DNA of 64,000 nucleotides from Setophaga petechia (GCA_024362935.1 JANCRA010000001.1:62400930-62464929), one strand, 5' to 3'; numbered from the stretch's first letter, positions 45,613 through 58,002 are shown. Notes: generated from the sequence alone by a model not told the origin. A program made the numbers and translations.

Positions 45613-48076
45613 TCCATAGAAACTCCTGGGGGTTTGGAGAGTGGCAGGGTTTGAGGAACAGTCGTCTCTGTGAGGAACCTTCAGTGGCACAGCACAAATC
45701 CCTCCAGGATTTCTCAGGCTGTTCCTGAAACCTTCACCTTCAGTTTCCAGAGTCCAGCACACAGCCCTGGCTCACTGCCCACATCATCACCAACAACAAT
45801 TTCTGCACACCTCCCCTTTGGTTTGCACACCTCTGTCTCACATTTTCATCTGAGCCTTGAGACCAAATTTTTCCACTTTCTCATGTGGTTCCCTTTTGCA
45901 CTGCATGATTACACAGCAGTAGGTTTTGGGGTTGGTTCATCTGAAAGGTGGCAGCTTTCAGACTGCAAATCGAATGTAGGAGGGCAGAGGCAATTACCAG
46001 GCAAGCAGCTCTCTGGCTGAACTGAAGCTGAGCTCAGGATCCCCATTTTCTGTCATATCAAATACATCTGTGGCTTCTCCCATTTTTATTTTTTCCTCTC
46101 TCATGTTACATATTTATTTTGCTGCACTGTTTGTCCTTTGGGGACAGAAGCCAAGAGATTTCTGTGGGCGGCACAGGAGCAAACCAGAGGAAGTAAACAA
46201 AAAGCAATCCAAATAAACAGTTCAAACACACACAGCACCTAAAGACAGACAACTGATGGCAGGCAGGCATTTCTGAGGGTTTTCAAATACCCAGAATCTA
46301 TGAACTGTCTCTCCTGAGCAAACCCACTCAGCAAAGCTGCTCAGTGCACAGTGATTGGCTCTGTTAACTCCTTGTGCTCCTTCCCTTCCCCGTTTCTCTT
46401 TGGATCTGGTTCCAAGCCTGCAGACACGTGTGTGCCTGGCTTTATTTATGCAGAAACAGTAAAGCCACCTGCTCCTGCTCTCCTTGTGTGCTTCTTTGCT
46501 CTGCTCCCATCCACTGCACCCCACATCAGCCTGCCACCTTTGATCTCTGCATCTGATTATGGCTGGGAAAACAGCAGTGGGTACAGAATAAAGGACAGGC
46601 ATCCACAGTGAGGAAGAGGTACCCCTTGAAAGCCTAATGCAATGGTTCTTTGCACTGCAGCATTGTTTTTAGAATGTTTTCTTTCCTTATCTGGTAAATA
46701 TACTGACACATTCCCCACCCCCTTCCCAATTTCCTGCTGTTTTCCTGTGTTTTCCAAAGATGCTCTGTCTTTTTTGCAGGGAGGCACGGAGGGCCAATTG
46801 CTCCTCTCCACTGCTTGGGCTAATTAACTTTTCCTTACTGTTTCATTGCTATGAAATAAGTCATGGAATTCAAACAAAATTAAAAATATAAACACAGATT
46901 GGGCAGAACTGCAAATGAATTTATTCTCAGGAAGCCATAATTGTGGCCACATTTGACAGAGGAGCAAAATCATGGATTTTGATAGCTCTGATATTCAGAC
47001 ATTTGCTTTGTAACAGAATATGGCTGCTCTAGATTTTATTTGGGTTTTTTGCAGCTGGGGGAGGGCAAGAACACCCTTTTCTCAGTTTACACTGTTTGGG
47101 ATTCTTGCTTGGCAGTGGATTGTATATTCTACAACCCCAGTAAAGATCATCCAAGCCAAGACTAAAGAAACCCAGCTGATTTTTAAGGAGTTTCTGTGTA
47201 TATAACACTCCTGTATACCAGTTTTACTGCATTTTCTTCCTTTCAGGCCTTTTTGAGTTACGATTTAGGGAACAAAAAAGTTAGTAAATGAGAAATAAAA
47301 CATAGGAAAAAATTTAAATTGTCATATAGTTTTCTTAATTGAATGTCAAATGAATGATTTGCCCAGCTTGTATTCTAATACATAGTTCTGCTTTCTTTTT
47401 ACTCATGAACCCTATTTAGCTATTCTAATATCTTCTCTAATTTTTTTTTCCATTAAAAAAAAGTCTTCTGGAAACAAGAGAGCTATCACTTGGCACTCAA
47501 TCATGTAAGCAACACAGAAAATTTCTTTGACAAGTACCATCTTATAAATTAAAATTTGTGACAGTAGATTTTTTTGAAACAGTTAGTCATTGGTGGAGCT
47601 ACATTTTAATTAGGGAGAAATGATCAAAAAGTGTGCTAGTGCACAAGCCAAACCAATCTTCATCAAACACACAGGCTGTGCCCAATTCCTCTGGGATATA
47701 ACAGGTGTTTTAAATTCCCAGTGAAAACATAACATTAAGGTTTGCCTCTCCTGATTGCACATTTGTGTAGGGCAGTACAGAGGTGTCTGAAAATTGCTCA
47801 TCTCTCCCCTGAGAGCACTCCAAAATGTCATTTGCTACCCTCAGCTCATCAGTATTTCATTCCTATTATCCCTGCACCTTGAGTCAGGACCTCAGAGCTG
47901 CTGTAGCAGAGCTCAGCACGATCACTGAGCACTTTTTGAGTGTTATTTCATCCTCTGCTGCTGCCTAAGCTCAGCCTTGGCTGCCAAACCAGCCTGAGGG
48001 CTAGGAGAAGGGAATATTGACCTTTTTGGCTTCAGCCACGCAGCTTGGAGGGGGAACAGAGACCACAAGAGTGATT
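45613..48076. other. Unique non-coding sequence, no gene seen
   Basis: No gene or transposon recognised. Adjacent T9 and A8 runs at about 47442-47463 form a small AT hairpin. Open frames up to 126 codons (minus, 46222-46602) overlap frames on the plus strand and show no domain. Confidence 0.55.
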
Positions 48077-48129
48077 CATCTGGTCTAGGGGAGGGTGTCC
48101 CTGCCCATGGCAGGGGATTGGAACCAGAT

Positions 48130-48167
48130 GGGAGAAAACTTAATTCTTGTGAATTAAGTTTTCTCCC
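48130..48167. repeat. Perfect 17-bp inverted repeat at the insertion junction
   Basis: Arms gggagaaaacttaattc (48130-48146) and gaattaagttttctccc (48151-48167) are exact reverse complements around the loop ttgt. The right arm is part of the segment shared with the 45-kb copy; the 14 outer bases of the left arm are new at this site. The fold-back therefore arose at the junction during the rearrangement. Confidence 0.92.
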
Positions 48168-48453
48168 AAGGAGCTGATCCTGCTTATCCCTGCTGTTGGG
48201 CCATCTTAAGGTTGAAACATTGGGCAACAAAACTGGTGAAGGGTCTGAAGCAAAGGAGGGGCTGAGGGAGCTGGGAGTGTTTAGCCTGGAGAAAAGGAGG
48301 CTCAAGGGAAACCTCATCACTCTACAACCCCCTAAAAGAAGACTGTAGCCAAGTGGGAGTCAGCTTCTTCTCCCATGCAGCCAGTGACAGGTTGAGGAAA
48401 TGGCCTCAATTGTGCCAGAGGAGGTTCAGATTGAGTGCTAGAAAAAAATTTCT
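48131..48453 (+). repeat. Inserted near-copy of the 45.1-kb CR1 segment
   Basis: Bases 48144-48453 align with 45126-45419, differing by eye at only a handful of substitutions, a single-base indel and a 14-bp block present here but absent at 45 kb. The shared segment begins and ends inside sequence, not at CR1 termini: it stops abruptly at 'gaaaaaaatttct', where the 45-kb copy runs on through the rest of CR1. At the left edge there is an inverted repeat not present at 45 kb. This is the structure of a templated or duplicative insertion and not of normal CR1 retrotransposition, which would include the CR1 3' tail. Confidence 0.85.
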
Positions 48454-48500
48454 CTCCAAGGTCCCTTCCAACCCAAACCCTTCTGTGAGTCTGTGATTTT

Positions 48501-49640
48501 CACCCCAGAGAAGGAAAGCAGAGATGAGGTTACCTCATAGCAGCTCTCTTCCTGCCCCAGACGTTATGTCCCACATCTCTGGGATAACTGTTTCCACACT
48601 GTATCACAGAAAGCAGAAGTAGATCCTCACCTGTGAAATTATCAATATCACTGTGTTTGACTGCTGACAACTTCAGTTTGCTCTGATAGGTTCCTCTCTG
48701 CCACTGACAATTAATTCAACCTTTAATACAAGGCAAAATCACTGCAGGGACACACAATTGTCTCGTGCACAAACCTTACAAGGGAATTTGGTGGGATCAC
48801 TTCCACACAGAGAAGTTGCTCCCCTCTTTATCCAGTGCAGAGTTTGTGCTGATTCCAGCCTCATTGTATTCTTGGTACTCTATTTCTCTGCTGTGTGCAT
48901 TATAGAATTCTCTTAATTTCATGCATGGATGGCTGTAGAAAGAAGAGATAAAGTTTCAAGTCTCTTTGTTTAACCCATACCAAATAATTAAAACACATTT
49001 TTCATCTTAGCATTCCCCTTAGGGCTTAACATATTGTGAGAAACACATCCTAATGTGAAATGAGCTTCAAGACAAATGGTCCTGGCTTTAGTTTGAAAGT
49101 CACCTCTGGAAAGAATGCATTTGTTTCCCTATTCATGCCACTCATTTCCTTTTAAATTCTGACACGTTAAGATAAAATTGTCACAAAAAAGCACTGCTCT
49201 ATAAATACAAAGCTGTACACTTTTACACAGGTATAAAAACCCTTCAGGGCTGGTTTGCTTTAGGCTTTGGCAGCTGTTGAAGGCTCTCTTCATCCAACTT
49301 GCTGGCAGAGCTGCAGTCCTCCAGGGCAAGGACAAATTCTTCTCCCCAGCTCCATGCCCCTCTCTTGGCACACACTGATGGTGAACACAGAGCCCTAATG
49401 GGCTCTCCCAGGAGTCACAGCCTGGCTGGGCTTGCCTGAATTTGCCCAGGGGGCCACTTGAATCATTTGTCATTTCCATGCTGCCTGGCACCATTGCATT
49501 CACCCAATGCTTGTAAAGAAGGAGAATGTTGGGAAATAAAACACAACTGGGAATCAGAAACCTCTTAAACACCCTAGAGCACGTCTGAAGGACACAGGCT
49601 GACTTTCTAGCACATAGCTATACTTTATCTATACATATGT
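48501..49640. other. Unique non-coding sequence, no gene seen
   Basis: No recognisable repeat or exon. A minus-strand frame of 147 codons (49129-49572) has no recognisable domain and its composition resembles its flanks. Confidence 0.55.
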
Positions 49641-49651
49641 ATACATTTTTC

Positions 49652-50049
49652 ATGGCTTATTATCTATTTTTTTAGGCATTATTTAGTGTAAGCCAAAGCA
49701 TTGGCACTGAGCCCTGAGAAACAAATATATGTTCCCCCAAATTGGGAAAATCAAGGTGTTTCCCCCCAAAATGTTCCAGCTACCTAAGGAAGCAGCAGGA
49801 CCACGAAGGCCCACAGAAGAGAGATTTTATTTGGGTTATGTTCTCATGTCTTATGGCTTATTATCTATTTTTTTAAGCATTATTTAGTGCAAGCCAAAGC
49901 ATTGGCACTGAGCTCTGAGAAACAAATATATGTTCCCAGGTTGGGAAAATCGAGGTGTTTCCACCTAAAGTGTTACAGCTACTTAAGGAAGCAGCAGGAC
50001 CACGAAGGCCCACAGAAGAGAGGTTTTATTTGGGTTATGTTTCATGTCT
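49652..50049 (+). repeat. Diverged tandem duplication, unit 201 bp, two copies
   Basis: Copy 1 (49652-49852) and copy 2 (49853-50049) both start 'atggcttattatctattttt' and run through 'aagccaaagcattggcactg', 'gaaacaaatatatgttccc' and 'gcagcaggaccacgaaggcc' to 'attt/gttttatttgggttatg'. Differences are scattered substitutions plus a few small indels, roughly one in ten to twelve bases by eye. It is therefore an old duplication and not an assembly echo. The unit is not recognised as a known transposon. Downstream to 50164 the sequence continues without further copies. Confidence 0.88.
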
Positions 50050-50183
50050 CCAAGAAATAAGGGTTCACAGCAAGGTATTATTTGCTTTTACTGCATTGGG
50101 TAGGGTTGCCCTTCCCAATAAACCCAGGAAAGGCCTGTGGTATCTCTTTCAGCAAGGTAAATGAGAGTCTATTATAGAAAATA

Positions 50184-50204
50184 GATCTCTCTCTCTCTCT
50201 CTGA
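50184..50204. repeat. Short (CT)n microsatellite
   Basis: About eight to nine CT dinucleotides ('atctctctctctctctctct'), immediately followed by gactgact. A short run likely to be polymorphic. Confidence 0.85.
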
Positions 50205-50583
50205 CTGACTTCTCCCATGTGCCTGTTAATAAATTCCCCCAGCCCAAATCCTTTCATCAGCTACACACACATGAGCCCCAGCCATGGAACACTTACAGTC
50301 ATGGAAATGCATCCAGCTCCCCAGTTCCCACAAAGCCTTGGAAGGCTCCTGTACACTTATGAGTACAGAAAATCACTCTAATGAGAAAACTACTTAAACT
50401 TAATTGTCTCATTTAATAGGACTGTTTAAATTGCTAATCATTTTGTAAGTATTACTTTGTAAGTTGTTTTTAGCGGGCGGTTTGCCCTTTTTGCTGTTGC
50501 TGGAGGAATTCAGTGATAATTAACTGACCTAGTGTGTAATTATACCACTGAAAATAAGCTATGAGACATTTAATAAAAGGAGA
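50205..50583. other. Unique non-coding sequence, no gene seen
   Basis: AT-rich sequence with no recognisable exon, repeat or transposon. Confidence 0.55.
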
Positions 50584-50656
50584 CTATTAACAGGATTTGA
50601 ATTTATGACCTTCAAAATATGAAGCAAACACTTTATCCATGAGGTCACACAAGCTT
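50584..50656 (-). pseudogene. tRNA-like pseudogene or tRNA-derived remnant (Met-like CAT anticodon)
   Basis: Read on the minus strand, a D-arm/A-box-like block 'tgacctcatggataaag' is followed at normal tRNA spacing (44 bases) by a T-arm/B-box-like 'aattcaaatcc'. Between them 'cttcatattttgaaggtc' resembles the anticodon arm and variable loop of elongator tRNA-Met ('ctcataatctgaaggtc'), putting CAT in the anticodon position, while the A-box region looks more like tRNA-Arg. The anticodon, T-arm and acceptor stems no longer pair well, so it is not a functional gene. It could be an old tRNA pseudogene or the head of a tRNA-derived SINE whose body I cannot recognise. Confidence 0.4.
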
Positions 50657-52559
50657 TCACTACTGTCTGAGAATTTATGGTCAGTAGATTAGCCACAGAG
50701 AGACTTTGCTCACTCTTTGAATCTGCTGAGAACACACTGAGAAACTGATTAAAATAATATTAGAAGAAATAGAGCAGTGGAAAAATGCTTGAGAAATTTT
50801 CCTCCTCTTCAACATCTCTACCATGGCCTGTGGAAGGGGGACTTGATGTGGTATGGCAGCAGATGTGATGGCAAGCACAAATTTTTGGGGTCTGAGGATT
50901 TCCCTCCCTGTGGGGTTCCTTATGGAGCACCAGCCCATAATGCCCTCTCGTCAGCTAAAATAAATGCTCGTGGTATTTTAATCTGCAAATCTCTGAGTCT
51001 TTCCTGTACCAAACTTACAGGACACAGTTTGAGATTTAAAAATTACCAAACACCTTGGCTCTCAGAGAGCCTGGCAGTTTGGGCTGTGTTTTTATTTTGG
51101 CTTTTAGGACATAATGTATTTTGCCAAGTCTCTCACATAGAGCTTCAACAGCTTTCCTGTATTTCCTGTGGATTTCTGGCTATGTGCAACACTGCATTAC
51201 ACATAGAAGCATGACATTTTTAGAAGTTGCTGCTCCAGCAGCATCAGGGTAAGGAAAATGAGGTTGTTGTGGTTTCTGGTTCCCAGGAATCCGTGCAGTT
51301 TCCTCAGAGTTATCAGCTGTGCTGTGCTTTAGAGAGTGGGGCAGAGCACATCCTGTGTCCTATGCAAACCTCTCAGGATCTGAGGAAAAATTGCCACACT
51401 TGCTTGTGGAATCACACAGATCTTCCCCCAGACTCATACAGGATGGCTTCTGTCCCTTTAGGACTCTGAGTATTTGATATCTCATGCATTTGAACAAGAG
51501 ACCACGTACTTACAGACATGTGGTGCAAGGAAATGGTCTTGCAGCAGATGCCAAAACATCTTCACATACAGATAGCTGTGAAAACATCCAAAAGCCAAGG
51601 GCTGCTTGGAAAGACCCCAGCTCTTTCTGCTGGCCAAAGAGCTTGTGAAACCCAGGCTGGGGTAAAAATTTGGGCAGAAAATTCAGAAAGCAGAGGCAAA
51701 GGGAATAAAGCAAAGGAGAAGTGGAACACACTGCAACTGACCATAACCAATTTCAGAGCTTCTCAGGTTTGCCTTCATCCTTCATCCCATGTACCTTTAA
51801 AACTGAGTGTATTGCAACAAAAGGAAAACAATTTGGACCAGAGGAATACTTGAATTATTTGTTCCCTATAAACAGAACAGAGTCATTGAGACAAATAAAG
51901 TGGAGATCCATGTCCCCTAATCTCTTCTGCATCATCAGTGATGTGCATGACACAGTGATGTGACTGTGAACTGCTAAAGTTTGGGTTGTCTGCACCTCAC
52001 AGGCTCTGTGTCATCATGACTCTGTGAGCATCATGACTTTTCAGAAAAAAATTGGATTTGCAGGCTGGGATAGAGAATAAATATTCACTAAGTACCTTTG
52101 ATTAACAAGAATAGAGACCATGTAATTGGATCTTTACAGTATACCTGAGTACCAGCAGGTCTTGGTTGTTTGCTGAAGTACAGGGCAGAAAACAGAGTTT
52201 GGGTGCAAACAGATTTGCAAGCTGTGATTTCTAAAACAAGCAAAGCCACTTTTCAGCTGTAAGAGGGAGGAATGGTCTGTGTTATCAAACACAGGTCCAG
52301 TTCAGGCAAGGCTGATGACCTCAGTCAAATATTTATTAAAGGGGAAAGAAGTATTTGTAGTGACTTGTTTATTCTAGCTCTTGCTCACACTGATAGGATT
52401 TCCTCTCCAGCATTGTCGTGCCAAAGCCTTCTTTGTGCCTAACTCTGTCTTTTGGAAATGTTTCCCATCCAAATCTGACTTTTCCTGCTTTTCTTCACTG
52501 GAAAAACAAGCAGGCCATTTCAGTGGTGGGTTATGTGGCTTTCCCAGACCCCAGAGTGG
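50657..52559. other. Unique non-coding sequence, no gene seen
   Basis: No repeat or gene recognised. A plus-strand frame at 50777-51214 (145 codons) and one at 51518-51853 (111 codons) have no recognisable domain or splice context and are not called. Confidence 0.5.
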
Positions 52560-52561
52560 GA

Positions 52562-52625
52562 CAGATGATGGTGATGAGGGTGATGATGGTGATGATGATG
52601 GTGATGATGATGGTGATGATGGTGG
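52562..52625 (+). repeat. GATGGT/GATGAT microsatellite
   Basis: About 60 bp of interleaved GATGGT, GATGAT and GATGAG trinucleotide-based units on the plus strand. It reads in phase as Asp-Asp-Gly or Met-Val-Met repeats in chance frames, which explains the apparently repetitive peptides there. Imperfect units suggest moderate age. Confidence 0.93.
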
Positions 52626-55600
52626 GACAGCTCAGAGCACTGGAATGACTTCTCCAGGCAAGGTGCAGCTCACCAGCAGCTAATGGCCAGCCTGCAATCC
52701 CAGAGGAGAGTTCAGTTTGGTAATGTTTGAACCATCTTGCATGCTACAGATGAAACAGCTAAATACTTTTATTGGTCTCATTTGTCTCCTGAGCTGTACT
52801 GTGGAACTAATTGCAAAATTACATCTAATTAAAAAAAAAAAAGGCATGTGTTAAAGCTTTATGACAGATATATTATTGCCTGTGCAATACAAAAAGGATG
52901 CAATAAAAATTGCTTTCAGGTCTGGCAACATTTTCCCCATGCAAGATTTGAAGTGATTTTTAATATACTTGTCACCAGTAAGATAACACTTAATGCTTTT
53001 ATAGTATATTCCCCCCTGGATCTGAAAGTACTGTGCAAATGAGGGTACATGCAATTATTTATGCAATTATAAGAAGAGATTAAGAAGCAGACAACCTGCA
53101 AAACATGCCCAGTATGATGATAGAATTTAGTGACAATCTTGGTAGAGATAGACACCTTTTCTGGCTTTTAAAAACTAAAAATTATCAGATATTTGTAACA
53201 ATAACGATAAAAAGGGAATTGAAAGTGGTTTAAAATTATTCTATCTACATAAATTAAGCATAATTTTCATTTAAAGAAATGGCCTTTGGAGAATAGAATT
53301 TCTCACACACCATTGTATCCTGAGGAGAATTACTCCTTTTTAAAAATTATTTTAAAATAACTTTTCAAATTTTCCATGACTATTGTGTTCTCCCCAGGTA
53401 CTGAAACGCCAGCAGGGATCTCATCAGCCTCCTGCTCTTCCAGGTGCAGCACTCCCAGTGTGGCACTGGCCTGGTGTGAGCTTTCTGTTCCTTCTGGCCA
53501 GTGCCCACCACAGAGCAGTGACAGGAAGAGTTCCCTGTTCAAGGAGGAGAATAATCTTGTTGGGCTCTACACACAGTTTATGTATAGCATGTTTTCACCT
53601 TGTTTCATCTTGTAATTGTAATTTCTATTCTAATAATTGAAAGGTTATCCATTCGAAGTTAATGCAGGCAACCTTGTCTTTGTTGGTTCCAAAAGTATTA
53701 AAATACATTTCTAACTAATCTTAATTTAAAATAAAATTAGCCTTTTTCTTCTTCATGAGTTTCTTCATCCTAAGCAGAGTTCAGAGGATAATTCATCATC
53801 ATTCTCTTGATAAACACTGTTTTACTCTTTGCTTATTACTAGCAATCCGATTTGTCTATTATTTATTTACTTTAATGGCATAAAAGGCAGTTTGATGAAA
53901 GGATGCCAAGCACGACCTGTGTTCTGTTAAAGAATTATTTAAACTAGGTTACCAGTGGGCTGGAAAACTTTGGGTTCCAGGAGATACAAGATGGAGAGCC
54001 AAGGCTATTAAATTTCAGGGACCCTCTTTCTGAGCTGAAGTACATTCTGTACAGGCCATACCTTGTGATGAAAACTGAACTTTTCACATATCACACTATT
54101 TTTAAAACCATTAAAAATGATTACATAAGCCCACCAGACAACAGGAAGATGTCATGCTCTGAAATCAATTTTCCCACTCTCCTCCATTGTAGATTTCACA
54201 CAAATCAATCCCTGGCCACTCCTGCCCATCAGTGGCAGTGTGTCTGCATGCCGAAGCATCCCAAGCTGTGCTCAAACAAGAATTGCAGGCCAGGTGCCCT
54301 CTTAGGCTGTATTCCCCTCACTGTGCTGCCCCTGGGGTCCTCACCAGACCTCCAGCACCCATCACTGGGCTGGATTCATGTCCTCCATCTAGCTACACCA
54401 TCAACAGCTTGCAGAGAAAAAAAGGGACAACTTTGTTTCCTCGTGGGCAGCTTATAGGGTCAAGAATATTTTTTTTTAATACTTTGAAGAAAAAAAATGG
54501 AATATTTGTGGCTACTCAAAAATTTAGACTTGATGCTGGGATTTATTTTAGTAATCTGTGAAGGATGTGAACCCGTTGCAAATAAGAATGCAGTGGACAA
54601 AAGTAGTTTAAATTTTGTAACTTGGAGGTGCAGCTGTCAGTCTTACCACCAAAAAAAGGAGAAAATGAAGAAGGTCATTGACAGCATCACACAGATTGAC
54701 AAACATTCACGTGTTTCAAAGGGCTGTTTCCACTGTGCTGCTTTGCTGTGCTTGGAGCAGATTCCCCTTCCAGCAAATAAACAGGGAACTGTGGTGCTGC
54801 TCTCAGCTGCTCCCCAGGGCTGGAGACCTGCTGGGCCTCAAGACCGTGGGATTCCAGGCCAGGGCTGCTCCAGCTTCTTGGCAACATTTTCCACTTAATC
54901 CCACTGACTTCAGCTTCAATCCTGAGGTATCATTCCCACTTCAACATTGTTTACAGCTAAGAGGGACAGGAGGATTCTGGAGCTGATTTAATCTAAACAC
55001 AGAGAGCTCAAGGCTGTCCAGACCTATAAAGGAAATAAATAAACTCCTTTGAAGATGGGAATTGTAACAAGAAGGGTTTTGTTTGGTCTTTATTTAGCTT
55101 CAAGGAAATTAAATTCCTGTTGTAGGAGCTAGTTGTGCTGTGTTTGTTCTTAATTAACTAGACAAACTTCGCATGTGCAGTGCAAAAAAAGAAAACCTTG
55201 GCATTGCTCAGGCTGTGTTCCTTATGTAATTTGTTTTGATTTATTTCTCAGTAGCATTTCTGAGGTTGTGTTCGTGAAACAAAGCACCAGAACAACGTTT
55301 CTAAAAAATTAATGAAAACAAAAGACATCTGAAAATATAAATTATCATATGGTTATGTAAATATCCATGCTGCTATATAAAGGATATGAGAAGTATGAAG
55401 TGGCAGCATGTGAAAATCTAGTGTAAGACAGGGAATAAGCGTAGGGACAGGCCTTTGAATTGAAGTATCCATGAGAAGGTTATAGGTCAGGAATGGAAAT
55501 ATAGTTTTTTATTTTCAGTGTTTAAGGAAAAAAATATAAAAGCCACCTTTCCCATGGTCAACTAAACCAGTGCAGGCAACGTGGAATGGCAATGTTTTTC

Positions 55601-57344
55601 ATCATGCCTCTAAAGCAATCCTATCAGCTGAGCATCTTCCTCACTGGGCAGACATAACTAGTCAAAAATAATGCCTAAACTTTTTGTATTTTTATTCTAC
55701 CACCTATTGACTCAGGAAAAAGCTGAGGAAGCCACTGAGTTTTGCTTTTGCAGCTGGAGAGGGGGAAGAGCGTCCGTAACTTTCTTCCACAGGAAGCTCG
55801 CCCTGCAAGGCAGGTGATCAAAGCAGCTGGTCCTGCTGCCAGCACTGCCTGGGAATCTCTGTGGCACCAAAGGAATGACTGCACAGCAGACTGAGGAATG
55901 CCAGAGTCACAGGTCAAGCTTTCATGGCTGCAGGAGCCCAGAGTGAGATTCCTGCAATTCCTCCTTCCTGATGACTCTGTCTGATAACAGGAGATGGAGT
56001 GGGCATGCCCAGGGACATGCTAGGCAACCCCTTTCCAATTTCAAAGCTTAAATAGAGGAGGCAGGGCTGGAAATCTATGTGAGTTAATCAGGGAAGGCAA
56101 GATGTGGGCAAATCAGAACATAAAAAATGCCACACAGAGGATCTGTGAAAAGCCTTGCTTTTGATACAGACACAGTAACAAAAATAAATAAATAAGTAGC
56201 CCCAAACTGTGTTTTGTTTTGTAATTTTTAGTAATTGCATCACTAGTCCAATAATTTCATTATATAAACCCCGCTGGTGTTAAAATATACATCATGTTGC
56301 AGCCTCTCTTGAATAATAATAACTGACTGATCATTATTTATTTAAATCCTCTTTCCAGGCCATTTTCTTTTGATGTGGCAAGCCTGAATTTCAAAACAGA
56401 GCATTAAACATTAAATTAGAGTCAGGTGGTCAGATCAAAATACAATGCTGGGAACAGGTACATATTAAAATCCTAGTCCAAGGCGTTTTGCAAAAAATTT
56501 TGCTACAAATTGAAAAGGTAGATATTGACTTATGTGGAGCCAAGAACAGCTTGTTAGCCTGGTTAATGTTTTACCAAACTAACCAATTTCTTACTTTTCT
56601 AGTCAAAATCTTGTGCCATTAGAACATATGTGGCCACTGAGTAACAATGGTAAATCTTCATGTTTTTTAGATTCCAAATGTCAAGAGATATCCCTAGGAG
56701 ATATGATTTACAGCTTTTGATCCTTTAAAAACCTTTTTTTTTTATTTTTACTTTAAGGAAAACTTATTTCATTTTTGATTTAAAAAAAAGATAATTCTTT
56801 GGGGATTTGATTTATAAATTATGGCTAAGAAAATATTCTGAAAACTTTGGAGTAACTGTATCCCCAGATCCTGCACCACAGACAGATCAAGGAGTAAGTA
56901 AAATGAAAGGTGACATTGGATCTCGAGTTCCCAGCTTATCAGATAGTTGGATACAGACAGATCTTATCAAAACATTAGTCTCCAAAGAAAATAACTCTTC
57001 TTTCTAGTGTGGAACAGGCAGAGAGACTGAATTAAAAAGGACCTTCTCCATTTCACCACTTAAAATGATACCGTAATTTGTAGTGGGTTTGAAGGTTAAA
57101 ACAAAACAAAACAAAAACTCCATTTAATGTCTTACCACAAGGATTCCACTCCCAATGAGTATACATCCTTACATTACCTTGGGGAAAATGGTCTAAAGCA
57201 CATAATGAAGTAGTGATACCATGGTGCTTGGGATGGTTATTTTATAATAGGTGTTCTTTGGTAAATGATAAACATATTTCTGATAAAAAAACTTAAGTTT
57301 TGCTGAGACATCTATTATTCTACTTGATTATTCTCCTCTGTGAT
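52626..57344. other. Long unique non-coding stretch, no gene seen
   Basis: About 4.7 kb without a recognisable transposon or exon. Small simple repeats include an A-run at 52830-52841, (AATA)n at 56182-56194, and (AAAAC)n of about four units at 57098-57118. Open frames reach 133 codons (54497-54898, plus) without any domain. 53640-53940 and 56200-56800 are AT-rich with scattered ATTA words. Confidence 0.55.
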
Positions 57345-57464
57345 AAAGCTGGATGGTGCTTTGAGGAACCTGGTCTAGTGGAAGGTGTCCCTGCCCGAAA
57401 TAGGAGGGTTGGAACTACCTGTTCTTTAAGGTTTCATCCAACCCAAACTATTATTTCAATATCT
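57345..57464 (+). mobile_element. CR1 LINE, 3' end fragment (plus strand)
   Basis: Typical blocks in order: 'gctggatggtgctttgagga', 'acctggtctagtggaaggtg', 'tccctgcccg', 'gggttggaactacctgttct' and 'catccaacccaaactatt'. Only the last codons of ORF2 and the 3' UTR survive. The terminal octamers have decayed. Confidence 0.92.
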
Positions 57465-58002
57465 TGTAAAAAGTCTTGGGTGCAACACTAGACAAAATCC
57501 TGAGTAATATTTTGGAATCTGAAGGAATGTGTAAATGAGATGTTATACCTCCTGATGTGTGAAATCATGGATGGGTCCATGATGGGCAGCAGTCACTGTG
57601 CATGGTCTTTCAGTATTGATGGAGACATGCTGGGAAAGGTGAGGGTGTCCTTTACAAACCTGGAAGACAAGAAGACCTGTTTTATCAGCTATGAAGTCTT
57701 TATAAAACTATGAAACGGAAGGAAATTTATTCCTCTTGCCTATTTATGTATGTAGAACCACAGTAGGGCCTCAGTGGGAAACGGTATTTTAGTGCCACAC
57801 TTGTGATGGAACAGATGAGCTGAATATGGCACAGTGACTACTTTTATTGAGCAACTGGAATGCTCACACTTCCCAGAAATAAAAATTTCTAATCACAAGA
57901 TGCAGCCACTTTGCCCTGTTTCTCCCAGTTGCCTTTGGGAGGAATAGTGCTATATGGCAGATGGCAATACTTCAATAAATTTCAATAAAACCGTTTAGAA
58001 TT
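57465..58002. other. Unique non-coding sequence, no gene seen
   Basis: No recognisable gene or repeat. It ends with a small direct repeat, ttcaataaa, twice at 57971-57989, just before the CpG-dense block. Confidence 0.55.

Larger units (their letters stand above)
48077..48500 (+). mobile_element. CR1 LINE 3' end split by an inserted CR1-derived segment
   Basis: The left part (48077-48130) is the CR1 3' UTR block 'ctggtctaggggagggtgtc' to 'ggattggaaccagatg'. The right part (about 48454-48500) is the next CR1 block, 'aaggtcccttccaaccca', with a degraded terminal octamer. In an intact CR1 these two blocks are separated by only about seven bases; here they are about 320 bp apart with a foreign CR1 segment between them. 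Host and insert have the same orientation. An alternative reading is that the right part belongs to the inserted CR1 after an internal deletion. Confidence 0.85.

Noticed and set aside
52418..52648. Apparent repetitive Met-Val-Met or Asp-Asp-Gly peptide
   Set aside because: It is a translation of the GATGGT microsatellite in chance frames.
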